Notes: generated by a model not told the origin, from the sequence alone. Shown: positions 52,939 to 62,739, counted from the first letter of the stretch. The stretch: 64,000 bases of DNA from Pseudomonas azotoformans (GCF_900103345.1 NZ_LT629702.1:1674001-1738000), one strand, 5' to 3'. A program made the numbers and translations.

Positions 52939-52990
52939 GGCCTGACCCTGCGTGGCGGCCCAAGCCGCCATGCTTTTGGAGAGTTCAACC

Positions 52991-53497
52991 ATGGTTCCAA
53001 GCGTCACCGCACCACAGTCGTTGCTCAGCGCAGATGAACGCGCCGCCATCGCCGAAATAGAAGCCACCACCAGCATCCTGCAACTGGTCACCCGCTTGAC
53101 CGGCATGCGCTTCGCCGGCATCGCCAAATTCACCGACCTGGAATGGGTGGTCTGCTCCGTGCACGACACCGTCGACATGGGCATTCACGTCGACGACGTA
53201 CTCGACCTGGAAACCACGCTGTGCAGCGAGTTCTGCATCAACCCACAGACCCTGTTCATCCCGCAGATCAGCCAGAGCGGCCGCTTCGCCGCGCGCCCGG
53301 TGGTCAAGCAATTCGCTATCGAGAGCTACGCCGGTGCACCGATCTTCCTGCCCGACGGCCGCCTGTTCGGCGCACTGTGCGCGCTGGATTCGCGGGCAAT
53401 GCTGTTCGAAGACCCCAACCTGCCGGAAACTCTGAGCCTGTTTGCGCGGCTGATCGGGTGCATTTTCTTCGCCAACCTGACGCCCCGTGACACCTGA
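52991..53497 (+). CDS. GAF-domain protein
   Basis: 168 residues forming a single GAF domain (about 25-165): SILQLVTRLTGMRFAGIAKF, then LETTLCSEFCINPQTLFIPQ, IESYAGAPIFLPDGRLFGALCALD and a terminal helix. There is no output domain. GGAG precedes the ATG. It lies between proP and a large GGDEF/EAL gene on the same strand, and may act as a sensor partner of that enzyme (inference). The two Cys (LCSEFC) hint at redox or ligand sensing but are unproven. Confidence 0.85.
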   Translation: MVPSVTAPQSLLSADERAAIAEIEATTSILQLVTRLTGMRFAGIAKFTDLEWVVCSVHDTVDMGIHVDDVLDLETTLCSEFCINPQTLFIPQISQSGRFAARPVVKQFAIESYAGAPIFLPDGRLFGALCALDSRAMLFEDPNLPETLSLFARLIGCIFFANLTPRDT

Positions 53498-53570
53498 TCG
53501 TTCAGCTTTTCAAGCGCGCTGCCGATAGCCTGGGATACCCCTGACTTGCAGCGCTGCGCTGCGGGAAACA

Positions 53571-56165
53571 ATGCCGAACACTCTCGTCCCGATCGTCCGT
53601 ACGCTCTCCAACCGCACCAGTCTGTCGCTGACACGTACCTCCCTGTTCAATTTCACTGCCCTGTTGGTCCTGGTCTTTGCAGCGGCAGCCTACTCGCTGA
53701 TCTACCTGGCCCATGAACTGGACCACGCCGAGCAGACAGAAAGCGCGTTTTATACGCGCAAGGCCGTGCAGTCCCTGGAAAAATCCCTGCGGGTCACCGT
53801 CAAGGACTACGCCTTCTGGAGCGATGCCTACAAGCACTTGCACCTCAAGGTGGACACCGATTGGGCCTACGGTCGCGGCAACGTGGGCGCCACGCTGTTC
53901 CAGGATTTCGGCTTCCAGGGCCTGTTCGTGGTCAACGACGCCAACCGCACGGTGTACGCCGTCGTCGAAGGCCAAATGCAACCCATTGACCTCAGCGACT
54001 GGTTGGCCCAGCCCATCACGCAGGTGCTCGAACAGGCACGCGCCGGGGCCGAACAGGAGCTGCCGGTCACCGCTTTCATCAACGTGCGTGGCAGCCCGGC
54101 ACTCGTGGCTGCAGCCGCCATCACGCCAGGCACCGACCCCACGGTGAAGGTAGATGGGCGCCCTGCATCGGTACTGGTCTTCGTCGACATTCTCGACAGC
54201 GCACAACTGACTCTGATTGGCAATGATTTCGGCGTGGACCAACTGCATATCGCCAGCGCCGATGAGATCGGCAAGACCTTGCTGGTTCCCCTGGGCGACA
54301 ACGGTGCTGCCGGCAGCCTGCATTGGCGGCCGGCGCGCCCAGGCGTGCGATTGATGGGCGTTGGCTTGCCGCTGCTGGGCCTGGCCGCCTTGCTGGTGTG
54401 CCTGATGACTTGGGTGATCCTGCGCCGCGCCAGCGCTGCCGCCCTCGCCCTGGATGCCAGCCATGCGTCACTGCAAGACAGCCAGGACGCGCTGACCACC
54501 AGTGAAGCGCGCTTTCGCGATGTGGTGGAAGCCAGCTCCGACTGGGTCTGGGAAATCGATGCAGGCTGGCGCTTCACCTACTTGTCGGAACGCTTCGAGA
54601 ACGTGACCGGCCTGGCCCGCCGTGCATGGATCGGCGCCGCCATCAACGACCTCCTGGACACGGAAGCCGGCGCGCTTTCGCAATGGCTGAACACCCCCAG
54701 CCGCACCGCGGACATCAGCGTGCAGTGCCGCTATGTCGACGCCCAGGGCCAGGAACGCACCACCCGGCTTGCCGCGAGGCAAATGCCCTGTGGCGGCTTT
54801 CGTGGAACCGCCACCGACGTGACCGAGGAAGTCGAAGCCCGGCGGCGCATCGAATTCCTGTCCGAACACGATGCTCTCACCGGGTTGGCCAACCGTACGC
54901 GCCTGCAAGCGTTCCTCGACGACAAGCTCAAGGCGCTGCCAGCGTCAGGCCAACCTTTGGTCATGCTCAGCCTGGACCTGGACCGCTTCAAACCGGTCAA
55001 CGATCTGCTTGGGCACGCAGCGGGCGACCACGTGCTCAACGAAGTGTCGACCCGCCTGGCTGATTGCGTGCGCCACGGCGACCTGGTGGCCCGGGTGGGC
55101 GGCGATGAGTTTGTGTTGATCCTCACGAATGCGGGTACCCAGGACGATGTCGAGTCCTTGTGCCTGCGCTTGATCGAGTCCGTCGAACAGGCGGTCAAGA
55201 TCGGCGAGCAGGAAGTATTTGTCAGCGCGAGCATCGGCATCGTGCTGGCCCCGGATGATGCCAGCGAAGTCGCCGAACTGCTGCGTTATGCCGATATCGC
55301 GCTGTACGAAGCCAAGGCGGCCGGCCGCAACACCTGGCGGTTTTACTCGGGGGAGATGAATGCACGGATCATCGAGCGTCGCCGCCTGGAAAGCGACCTG
55401 CGTTTTGCGATCAAGCACAATGAACTGCGCCTGCACCTCCAGCCGCGCTATCGCATTGCCGATGGACAGATGGTCGGTGCCGAAGCCCTGGTACGCTGGC
55501 AACACCCACAGCGCGGGCTGATTCCACCCGACACCTTCATCCCGATTGCCGAAGAGTCCGGGCTGATCCTGGCGCTGAGTGATTGGGTACTGCAAACCGC
55601 CTGCACCAGCGCCGCCCAGTGGCCCGAGGCATTGTTTGTGTCGGTGAACCTGTCGTCCACGGAGTTCAAGCGTGGCGACCTGGTGGAGCGCATTCGCAAT
55701 GCCCTCACGGCGTCGGGGATCGAACCGGCGCGGGTCGAACTGGAAATCACCGAAAGCGTGATGCTCGAAGACGCAGCGGGCGCACTGGCGGTGATGCACA
55801 CGCTCAAACGCCTGGGCATACGCATTGCCATGGATGACTTCGGCACCGGCTATTCCTCGTTGAGCTACCTGCGGGCCTTCCCCTTCGACGGGTTGAAGAT
55901 CGACCGCAGCTTCCTCAGCCGCCTCGAAGACAGTGAGGATGACAAGGCGATCATCCAGGCCATCGTCGGCCTGGGGCGTGCCCTGGCATTGACGGTGACC
56001 GCCGAGGGCATCGAGACCGCCGGGCACCTGGAAATGCTCCGGGCCGTGTCCTGCGATGAAGGCCAGGGCTATTACCTCAGCCGGCCCCTGGATATCGACA
56101 CGTTCAACGGGCTGCTCGGCACTAGCGGAAAAACTGACTCGGCGTCTTGCCAAACTGTTTCCTGA
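53571..56165 (+). CDS. Bifunctional diguanylate cyclase/phosphodiesterase (CHASE4-PAS-GGDEF-EAL)
   Basis: 864 residues. TM1 at about 22-45, a periplasmic CHASE4-like sensor (AFWSDAYKHLHL, NVGATLFQDFGFQGLFVV), TM2 at about 258-280, PAS at about 300-425, GGDEF intact at about 509 with inhibitory-site RHGD five residues upstream, and EAL intact at about 637 (GAEALVRW) with DDFGTGYSSLSYLR and the KIDRSF Lys. Both synthesis and breakdown of c-di-GMP appear possible. Its 3' end overlaps the convergent AraC gene by 44 bp. Confidence 0.92.
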   Translation: MPNTLVPIVRTLSNRTSLSLTRTSLFNFTALLVLVFAAAAYSLIYLAHELDHAEQTESAFYTRKAVQSLEKSLRVTVKDYAFWSDAYKHLHLKVDTDWAYGRGNVGATLFQDFGFQGLFVVNDANRTVYAVVEGQMQPIDLSDWLAQPITQVLEQARAGAEQELPVTAFINVRGSPALVAAAAITPGTDPTVKVDGRPASVLVFVDILDSAQLTLIGNDFGVDQLHIASADEIGKTLLVPLGDNGAAGSLHWRPARPGVRLMGVGLPLLGLAALLVCLMTWVILRRASAAALALDASHASLQDSQDALTTSEARFRDVVEASSDWVWEIDAGWRFTYLSERFENVTGLARRAWIGAAINDLLDTEAGALSQWLNTPSRTADISVQCRYVDAQGQERTTRLAARQMPCGGFRGTATDVTEEVEARRRIEFLSEHDALTGLANRTRLQAFLDDKLKALPASGQPLVMLSLDLDRFKPVNDLLGHAAGDHVLNEVSTRLADCVRHGDLVARVGGDEFVLILTNAGTQDDVESLCLRLIESVEQAVKIGEQEVFVSASIGIVLAPDDASEVAELLRYADIALYEAKAAGRNTWRFYSGEMNARIIERRRLESDLRFAIKHNELRLHLQPRYRIADGQMVGAEALVRWQHPQRGLIPPDTFIPIAEESGLILALSDWVLQTACTSAAQWPEALFVSVNLSSTEFKRGDLVERIRNALTASGIEPARVELEITESVMLEDAAGALAVMHTLKRLGIRIAMDDFGTGYSSLSYLRAFPFDGLKIDRSFLSRLEDSEDDKAIIQAIVGLGRALALTVTAEGIETAGHLEMLRAVSCDEGQGYYLSRPLDIDTFNGLLGTSGKTDSASCQTVS

Positions 56166-56895
56166 ACATGCTGGTAAACGCACTCGGGCTCTCGTAACCC
56201 AGCTCCAGGGCGATATCGATCACCTTCTCGCCCACCGCGATGCGTTCCAGCGCCAACAGCAAACGTGCCTGCTGGCGCCATTGGCCGAAGGTCATGCCGG
56301 TCTCCTTGCGGAACAGACGCTGGATGGTTTTCTGGTCCAGGTGCAGGCGCTCGCTCCAGTCCGCCACCGTGGAGGCGTCGCCCGGCTCTTCCTGCAGCGC
56401 CAGGCAGATGCGTTGCAGGCGCGGGTCGGCGGGCTGCGGCAAGGACAGCGGCAACGCCGGCAGGATCGCCAGTTCGTCAAGGATCAGGTGCATGATCCGC
56501 GCATCCCGCGAGTCTTCGGCGTACGGCGGTTTCAGGCTCACGGACGCCTTGATCAGCTCGCTCAGCAACAGCGAGATACTCACGGTTTTCGGCTCGCCGG
56601 GCATGTTCGGGAAGCGATCCGGGCGCACAAACACACTGCGCATTTTCAGGGTGCCCACGCAACGCAGGGAATGCACTTGCCCGGCGGGCATCCAGATGCC
56701 GCGGTTGGGCGGCACGGTCCACTGGTTCAGCGCCGAGTACACCACCATCACGCCTTCGATGGCGTAGAGCAGTTGGTGCTTCTCGTGGCTGTGGTCGGGG
56801 ATCACCCAGTTTTCCGGGTAATCGGTAGCGGAACTGATGACAGCCCAGGCGCCTTCGTTGATTTCCTGAAGAAATTCATCCAATGGTTTGATCAT
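56122..56895 (-). CDS. AraC-family transcriptional regulator
   Basis: 257 residues from ATG 56895, chosen for the AAGGG site just upstream; ATGs at 56943 and 56961 lack one. The N-terminal part is a cupin (IPDHSHEKHQLLYAIEGVMV, GIWMPAGQVHSL). The C-terminal part has two HTHs (VADWSERLHLDQKTIQRLFR KETG; IDIALELGYESPSAFTSMFR). It lies 146 bp from, and divergent to, the Fsr-type efflux gene, its likely target. Confidence 0.9.
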   Translation of the reverse strand: MIKPLDEFLQEINEGAWAVISSATDYPENWVIPDHSHEKHQLLYAIEGVMVVYSALNQWTVPPNRGIWMPAGQVHSLRCVGTLKMRSVFVRPDRFPNMPGEPKTVSISLLLSELIKASVSLKPPYAEDSRDARIMHLILDELAILPALPLSLPQPADPRLQRICLALQEEPGDASTVADWSERLHLDQKTIQRLFRKETGMTFGQWRQQARLLLALERIAVGEKVIDIALELGYESPSAFTSMFRKQFGKTPSQFFR

Positions 56896-57041
56896 TTCGC
56901 CCTTTTCGCGATAGTTGCCGCCCCAATTGCGTGAGACAGGCATTGCTGACAAATCTAGCATGAACGCCGAATCATTTTGTAATGGATGGCGACCTTAAGA
57001 AGTTGCCGCCTCTGATTAGCTGCCTTGTATGGAATGCCTGC

Positions 57042-58253
57042 ATGTCGACCCTTACCGCGTCACCCGCCGCTGCAACCACTACACCCCAGGCCAGCCCGTT
57101 GGTCATGCGCATCCTCGGCGCCTGCGCCCTGGCCCACTTGATCAATGACCTGATCCAGGCCGTGCTGCCGTCGATCTACCCGATGCTCAAGGCCAACTAC
57201 GGGCTGACATTTACCCAGGTGGGCCTGATTACCCTGACCTTCCAGCTGACCGCCTCCTTGCTGCAACCGTGGATCGGCTATCACACCGACCGCCACCCCA
57301 AGCCCTGGCTGCTGCCGGCGGGCATGGTGTGCACCCTGATCGGCATCCTGATGCTGGCGTTTGTCGGCAGCTTCCCGGCGATCCTGCTGGCGGCGGGCCT
57401 GGTGGGCGTGGGTTCTTCGACCTTCCACCCGGAAACCTCCCGCGTTGCGCGCCTGGCCTCCGGCGGTCGCTACGGCCTGGCGCAATCGACCTTCCAGGTC
57501 GGCGGCAACACCGGCAGCGCCTTGGGCCCTCTGCTCGCAGCGGCGATCATCATCCCCTACGGCCAGGGCCATATCGCCTGGTTCGGGCTGTTCGCGGTGT
57601 TCGCCATCCTCGTGCTGTACGGCTTGAGTCGCTGGTATCGCCACCACCTCAACCTGTTCAAGCTCAAGCAAGGCGGCAAAGCCACCCACGGTCTGTCCAA
57701 AGGCCGTGTGACCTTTGCCCTGGTGGTGCTGGCCGTACTGGTGTTCTCCAAGTACTGGTACATGACCAGCCTGACCAGCTACTTCACCTTCTACCTGATC
57801 GAGAAGTTCCAGCTGTCGGTCGCAAGCTCGCAGATGTACTTGTTCCTGTTCCTCGGCGCAGTGGCCGTCGGCACCTTTGCGGGTGGCCCGATCGGCGACA
57901 AGATCGGCCGCAAGAAAGTCATCTGGTTCTCGATCCTCGGCGCGGCACCGTTCACCCTGGCCCTGCCCTACGTCGACCTGTTCTGGACGGCGGTACTCAG
58001 CGTGGTGATCGGGTTCATCATTGCGTCGGCCTTCTCGGCCATCGTGGTGTATGCCCAGGAACTGGTGCCGGGCAATGTGGGCATGATCGCCGGGATCTTC
58101 TTCGGCCTGATGTTCGGCTTCAGCGGGATTGGCGCGGCGCTGCTCGGTTTGCTGGCTGACACCCACGGCATCGAGTATGTCTACAAGCTGTGCTCGTTCC
58201 TGCCGCTGGTGGGCATCCTGACCATCTTGCTGCCCTCGACCAAAGGCGCCTGA
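57042..58253 (+). CDS. fsr: Fosmidomycin-resistance-type MFS efflux protein
   Basis: 403 residues. Segments LAHLINDLIQAVLPSIYPML, GLITLTFQLTASLLQPWIGY and GLAQSTFQVGGNTGSALGPL align readily by eye with E. coli Fsr, the inner-membrane exporter that confers fosmidomycin resistance. Twelve membrane spans, MFS loop GDKIGRKKVIWFS. ATG 57042 is the family start. Paired with a divergent AraC regulator, which suggests inducible efflux. Confidence 0.9.
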   Translation: MSTLTASPAAATTTPQASPLVMRILGACALAHLINDLIQAVLPSIYPMLKANYGLTFTQVGLITLTFQLTASLLQPWIGYHTDRHPKPWLLPAGMVCTLIGILMLAFVGSFPAILLAAGLVGVGSSTFHPETSRVARLASGGRYGLAQSTFQVGGNTGSALGPLLAAAIIIPYGQGHIAWFGLFAVFAILVLYGLSRWYRHHLNLFKLKQGGKATHGLSKGRVTFALVVLAVLVFSKYWYMTSLTSYFTFYLIEKFQLSVASSQMYLFLFLGAVAVGTFAGGPIGDKIGRKKVIWFSILGAAPFTLALPYVDLFWTAVLSVVIGFIIASAFSAIVVYAQELVPGNVGMIAGIFFGLMFGFSGIGAALLGLLADTHGIEYVYKLCSFLPLVGILTILLPSTKGA

Positions 58254-58362
58254 GCTGCCGATCATCGCCTGGCCGTGTGCCATCACCCGGAATGCTCTGA
58301 AAAACCTGCGTGTGCGCTTACAATCCCGGTTCTAAACGCACACCAGGCAGACCCGGTAAGAC

Positions 58363-59529
58363 ATGACGCTCGACCCTCCCACGATTTTGGCACTCACCGT
58401 TGCCCTGGCAGCCGCTGCCGCCCTGTACCTGGCCGTTGAATGGCGCAGCGTGCGCGAACCTTCACTGTTGTGCTGGAGCGCCGGTTTCGCCACCATTACC
58501 GTCGGTTCCACCCTCGCCCTGCTGCGCCTCAATGGCTACCTGATGATCGGCATCTGGTTCGCCAACGGCCTGCTGGTGACCGCGCACTTCCTGTTTTTAC
58601 TGGGTGTGGCGCGGTTCACCCAAACGCGGCTGTCGCCCGTGTGGCTACTGATGCTGCTGGTCTGGCTGGGCATGCTGATGTTGCCGGCCGATCCATCCTG
58701 GTCCAAAGCCATGCTGGCGGTGCAGTCCCTGTTGGTGGCGCTGCCGACCCTGCGCGCCAGCTTTTTGCTGCGCCCCCACGGCAAGTCGCTGAGCATCGGC
58801 GCGGTGCAGTTGCGCTATGTGCTGCTGATCCATGGCGCGTTTTATGTAGCCAAGGCGCTGTCGGTGCTGATCCCCGGCACCTTGATCGACCTCGCCGCCT
58901 TCAAGGGCGAGATCATCCAGGTTTCCTTGGTGGAAGGCGCCATGGCGATCATGCTCATCGCACTGTCGATGACCGGCTCGGAACGCTATCGTCGCGAACA
59001 GCAGATCGCCCGCCTCGCCGCCCGCGACCCGCTCACCGCCCTCTACAACCGCCGCGCCCTCGACCTGCGCGCCCCGCGCCTGCTCGCCCAGGTAACGCCC
59101 GCACAACCGGGCGCCCTGCTGCTGATCGACATCGACAACTTCAAATCGGTCAACGACCTCCACGGCCACACTGCTGGCGACCGCCTGCTGATCGCCCTCA
59201 GCGAAATGATCCGCAGCGTAGTACCCCAGGGCGCGCTGGCCGCACGCCTGGGCGGCGATGAATTCGTGATCCTGCTGAACCCGGCGTCCACCGAACAGAT
59301 CGTCGAACTGGGCAGCAGCCTGCGTGAGCAGTTCCAGCAACTGGCCTCGCAGACCTTCACCACGCCGGCACCGGTGACGCTGAGCATTGGTGCGAACCTG
59401 TTCGACCAGCCGCCGCCGAGTTTGACGGCACTGATCGAGCAAGGAGATACCACGCTGTATGAAACCAAGCGCGGTGGGCGGGACAGTATTCGGTTAGTGG
59501 ATCGCACCGGCGCCAGTCCTTATGGATAG
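58363..59529 (+). CDS. Membrane-anchored diguanylate cyclase
   Basis: 388 residues. Five to six membrane segments fill residues 1-210, followed by a GGDEF domain (ARDPLTALYNRRALD, LLIDIDNFKSVNDLHGHTAGD, LGGDEF at about 294). The active site is intact. The usual inhibitory RxxD five residues before GGDEF is replaced by PQGA, so feedback inhibition by c-di-GMP is probably lost. Input ligand unknown. Monocistronic. Confidence 0.9.
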   Translation: MTLDPPTILALTVALAAAAALYLAVEWRSVREPSLLCWSAGFATITVGSTLALLRLNGYLMIGIWFANGLLVTAHFLFLLGVARFTQTRLSPVWLLMLLVWLGMLMLPADPSWSKAMLAVQSLLVALPTLRASFLLRPHGKSLSIGAVQLRYVLLIHGAFYVAKALSVLIPGTLIDLAAFKGEIIQVSLVEGAMAIMLIALSMTGSERYRREQQIARLAARDPLTALYNRRALDLRAPRLLAQVTPAQPGALLLIDIDNFKSVNDLHGHTAGDRLLIALSEMIRSVVPQGALAARLGGDEFVILLNPASTEQIVELGSSLREQFQQLASQTFTTPAPVTLSIGANLFDQPPPSLTALIEQGDTTLYETKRGGRDSIRLVDRTGASPYG

Positions 59530-59692
59530 CTGGCAAGAAGTGAATCACTGCGTAGCACTCAAGCGATTCTGGCTTGTTTCCTACCTCATGCAGGCCTGCT
59601 GCTTACAATGGAACTGAATCCAACGTTCAACCACTTACTTCAGACCGCTGCGACAGGTCGTAAAATCGCACGGCAACTGAAGAGGATACTGA

Positions 59693-60466
59693 ATGACAAT
59701 TGCTAGCCTAGGGCAGCCTCAAATTGGCTATCCAATCAATCCAAACACTCAGATGGGCGAAGATCAAACGCCCAGCATAACTGCACCCACCCGAAGTAAA
59801 CGCGGGGTTGCCCCTAACAAAAGTTTGTGGCCACAGAACAGCACCGTCACTATCTCGTTTCAAGACACACCGGAACACATCAAAAAACAAGTTAAAAAGC
59901 ACGTCGCCGAAATTGGAGAGCATGTTAATTTGAAATTCAAGTTTGTCGAAAGCGGTCAAGGTGATATCCGCATATCGGCGCATAAAGATATAAAGGGCAA
60001 CTGGTCAGAAGTGGGTACTGATGCGCGTGACCTCCCTAAAGACCAACCAACCATGCATATTGACCCCCGCGCAAACGAGCCTCACCTGGGAACCGCCATT
60101 CAGCATGAGTTCCTACATGCTCTGGGCGTTGACCACGAGCAGCAACATCCTGACAGAACCGTGCCTTACGACAAACCCAAGACTTACGATTATTACCGCG
60201 AAACAAACGATTGGGACGAGAAAAAGGTCGACTTAAATGTGCTCGATAAGTACGATCCTGCCGATGTAATTACCACGCCTTATGATCGCAGCTCCATCAT
60301 GCACTACTCGGTCCCTGGAAAAATAACAACAACCGGTGAATCAATTGACAAGAACTCGACACTGAGCGAAGGCGATATAGCCTTTTTGAAGTCGCTATAT
60401 CCACCTGCGCCCACAACATCTTCGATCAATCAAAACAGTCATTTTGGTCGAAAGGGCTTACATTAA
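59693..60466 (+). CDS. Astacin-like (M12) zinc metalloprotease
   Basis: 257 residues. The zinc site HEFLHALGVDHEQQHPDR is a full HExxHxxGxxHE astacin signature, and SIMHYSVP is the Met-turn with its Tyr. Before it lie ITISFQDTPEHIKKQVKKHV-like strands (TVTISFQDTPEHIKKQVKKH) of the M12/matrixin fold. No signal peptide is visible, so export would need another route, or it acts inside a cell. Composition is distinctly more AT-rich than the surroundings, indicating transfer. No inhibitor or transporter gene is adjacent. Confidence 0.88.
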   Translation: MTIASLGQPQIGYPINPNTQMGEDQTPSITAPTRSKRGVAPNKSLWPQNSTVTISFQDTPEHIKKQVKKHVAEIGEHVNLKFKFVESGQGDIRISAHKDIKGNWSEVGTDARDLPKDQPTMHIDPRANEPHLGTAIQHEFLHALGVDHEQQHPDRTVPYDKPKTYDYYRETNDWDEKKVDLNVLDKYDPADVITTPYDRSSIMHYSVPGKITTTGESIDKNSTLSEGDIAFLKSLYPPAPTTSSINQNSHFGRKGLH

Positions 60467-60500
60467 GCTCATCGCCCATTTTGTGCTGAGTAAACAATAG

Positions 60501-60535
60501 AAAAAGCTGACTCCACAACTGCCCCCGGAGTCAGC
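60501..60535 (-). terminator. Intrinsic terminator for the Gfo/Idh gene
   Basis: On the minus strand GCTGACTCC pairs with GGAGTCAGC (9 bp, 12-nt loop), followed by five Ts and TCTATTG. It begins 15 bp after the stop of the dehydrogenase gene. Confidence 0.85.
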
Positions 60536-60549
60536 ACAACACGGTTATC

Positions 60550-61554
60550 TTACAAGTCGTCACTCACTCGCACACACCTCCCAGTCCTCACCGACTCCAA
60601 CGCACAATCCGCCAAATGCAACGCATACAACCCATCCCGCACGCTGGTGGGCAGCGCCGTACCGTTATTCAGCGCATCGATGAACTGCGTCAGCTCATTG
60701 CGATACGCATCGGCATAGCGCTCCAGGAAGAAGTGCTGCAATGGTTCCAGCGCCTCGGTGTGCTCGGCACTCCAGTGGCGTAGGGTGCTGGGGCGGTGGT
60801 TGTCGGTGAGCAACACGCCGGTGGCGCCGGAGACTTCCACGCGCTGGTCGTAGCCGTACACCGCCTGGCGGCAGCAGTTGATATGGCATTGCTTGCCGGA
60901 GGCGGTGCGCAGCAGCACCATCACGCTGTCGTAGTCGTCGATTTCGGCCAGGCTCGGGTCGACCAGGCGGCTGGCGATGGCGCTGACTTCTACCGGTTCT
61001 TCGCCGAGCAGGTGGCGGGCGGTGTCGAAGTCGTGGATGGTCATGTCGCGCAGGATGCCACCGGAGTGGGCCAGGTAGTCACGCGGCGCCAGGCCGGGGT
61101 CGCGGCTGGTGATAATGACTTGGCGCACCGTGCCGATCTGCCCGGCATCGAGGGCCGCGCGCAGGCGCAGCATGTCGGGGTCGAAACGCCGGTTGAAGCC
61201 GAGCATCACCCGGCCACCCTGGCGCTCCACCGCCTGGGCAGCGCTGCGGGCCTTGGCGATGTCGAGGTCGATGGGCTTTTCGCAAAGCACCGCCTTGCCT
61301 GCGGCGACCGCTGCCAGCAGCAGGTCGATATGGGTGTCGGTGGGCGTGCCGATCACCACGGCGTCGATGTCATTACGGGTGAGTACGGCGGCGCAATCGT
61401 AGGCCGCCTCGCACCCCAGTTGGGCACTCAATGCATCGACGCCTTCGCGCCAGGGGTCGGCTACCAGCACCAGTGTGGCGTTGGGATGGCCGGCGATGTT
61501 GGCGGCGTGGATCCTGGCGATGCGCCCGGCACCCAGGACGGCGATTCTCAGCAT
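60550..61554 (-). CDS. iolG: Gfo/Idh/MocA-family dehydrogenase (inositol 2-dehydrogenase-like)
   Basis: 334 residues from ATG 61554. LRIAVLGAGRIARIHAANIA binds NAD; VLCEKPIDLDIAKA is the conserved EKP with catalytic Lys; GGILRDMTIHDFDTARHLLG carries the Asp-His pair. This set is that of IolG-type myo-inositol/sugar 2-dehydrogenases. It follows the LacI gene by 34 bp in the same direction. The substrate may be inositol or a related cyclitol/sugar, since the rest of an iol operon is not in view. Confidence 0.85.
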   Translation of the reverse strand: MLRIAVLGAGRIARIHAANIAGHPNATLVLVADPWREGVDALSAQLGCEAAYDCAAVLTRNDIDAVVIGTPTDTHIDLLLAAVAAGKAVLCEKPIDLDIAKARSAAQAVERQGGRVMLGFNRRFDPDMLRLRAALDAGQIGTVRQVIITSRDPGLAPRDYLAHSGGILRDMTIHDFDTARHLLGEEPVEVSAIASRLVDPSLAEIDDYDSVMVLLRTASGKQCHINCCRQAVYGYDQRVEVSGATGVLLTDNHRPSTLRHWSAEHTEALEPLQHFFLERYADAYRNELTQFIDALNNGTALPTSVRDGLYALHLADCALESVRTGRCVRVSDDL

Positions 61555-61588
61555 GGTCGAACTCCTGATGTTGTTATTGAGGGAGTAG

Positions 61589-62614
61589 TCAGTCCGGCAG
61601 GTTGAACGGCGTGACGATCTGCACCTGGGAAGGCGCAATCGGCCCGGCCTTCCAGAGCCGGTGGTAGTGCAGGATGTGCAGGAACACGTGGCGCGCATCG
61701 ATCTGCAGGTTGTGATCGATAATCGCGGCGACCCTTTCTTCGCGCAGCAACTGGCGGTTTTCTTCGTCGAGGTCGTGGCCGATGAACACCTCAAGGGGCC
61801 GATCGAGGGCGGCGAACGCATCGACAATCGCGCGGTTGCCGCCGCCGACGCTGTACACCGCCTTGAGCTCGGGATGCTGTTGCAGCGCCTGGGTCACCCG
61901 CTCGAAGGTGCGGTCGTACACGCCGTAGCCGCCACTCACGTCCAGCACCCGCAAGTGCGCCGCACGCCCACGCAGCCAGGCACGAAAGCCCATTTCGCGC
62001 TCTTCTTCGCCACGGAACAGTTCGCTGCCGATCACCACCGCCACATCCTGGGGCTGCGCCGGCAGCCAGCGCGACATCAGGTAGGCGGCCGTCTGGCCGG
62101 CGGTGCGGTTGTCCATGCCAACGTAGCCGATGCGCTCGCTTTGCGGCAGGTCCGTGACCAGCGTCACCACCGGAATCCCCGCCGCGATCAGTTGCTTGAC
62201 CGCCAGGTTCACCGCCGGCTCATCGGCGGCCTTGAGCACCACGCCCTGGCTCCCGGTGTCCAGGCAGCGCAGCAGTTGGTCGCGCATGGCCTGGGGTTCG
62301 ATCTCTTCGAAAAGGTGAAAGCGCGGGGCAATGCGGAACGGCGCCAGGCTGCCCAGTTGCGCGGTGATCGCCGTCTGTACCGCCGTACTGAAGCGCTTGG
62401 GCGTGTGCATGATCACATCGACGTGGAACGTGCGCCCCACCGCCAGGCCGTTTTTCTCCTGGGACTCCAATTCCTCCAACGCCTGCTCGATACGCCGCCG
62501 GGTCTGCGCATGCACGCTGCCGCGCTGATGCAGCACGCGGTCGACCGTGGCTTTGCTCACACCGGCCTGGGTCGCCAGCTGTTTGATGGAGAAGTGTTTG
62601 GCGCGTTCGAGCAT
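61589..62614 (-). CDS. LacI-family transcriptional regulator
   Basis: 341 residues. HTH IKQLATQAGVSKATVDRVLH QRGSV at the N-terminus, then a periplasmic-binding-protein-like domain (VDVIMHTPKRF, GYVGMDNRTAGQTAAYLMSR, AVYSVGGGNRAIVDAFAALD). The RxxxxD-rich pocket suits a sugar or cyclitol. It is divergent from the SDR/oxygenase genes and precedes the dehydrogenase gene, so it probably controls both arms. A candidate site ACTGAG-N16-CTCAGT lies at 62657-62684. Confidence 0.9.
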   Translation of the reverse strand: MLERAKHFSIKQLATQAGVSKATVDRVLHQRGSVHAQTRRRIEQALEELESQEKNGLAVGRTFHVDVIMHTPKRFSTAVQTAITAQLGSLAPFRIAPRFHLFEEIEPQAMRDQLLRCLDTGSQGVVLKAADEPAVNLAVKQLIAAGIPVVTLVTDLPQSERIGYVGMDNRTAGQTAAYLMSRWLPAQPQDVAVVIGSELFRGEEEREMGFRAWLRGRAAHLRVLDVSGGYGVYDRTFERVTQALQQHPELKAVYSVGGGNRAIVDAFAALDRPLEVFIGHDLDEENRQLLREERVAAIIDHNLQIDARHVFLHILHYHRLWKAGPIAPSQVQIVTPFNLPD

Positions 62615-62739
62615 GGGGCCTCACTTGAGGTGTTTTTGAGGTGTTTTTTGGGTATTACTGAGGTTTTGCAATGCTAGTCTCAGTTTTGTCCGGCGTCGAG
62701 CCGGGCGATGCACAACAACAAAAATTCCGGGAGAACTGC

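Noticed and set aside
62625..62650. Two direct copies of TTGAGGTGTTTT upstream of the LacI start
   Set aside because: Low-complexity, overlapping by one base, and without dyad symmetry expected of a LacI operator; kept only as a curiosity.
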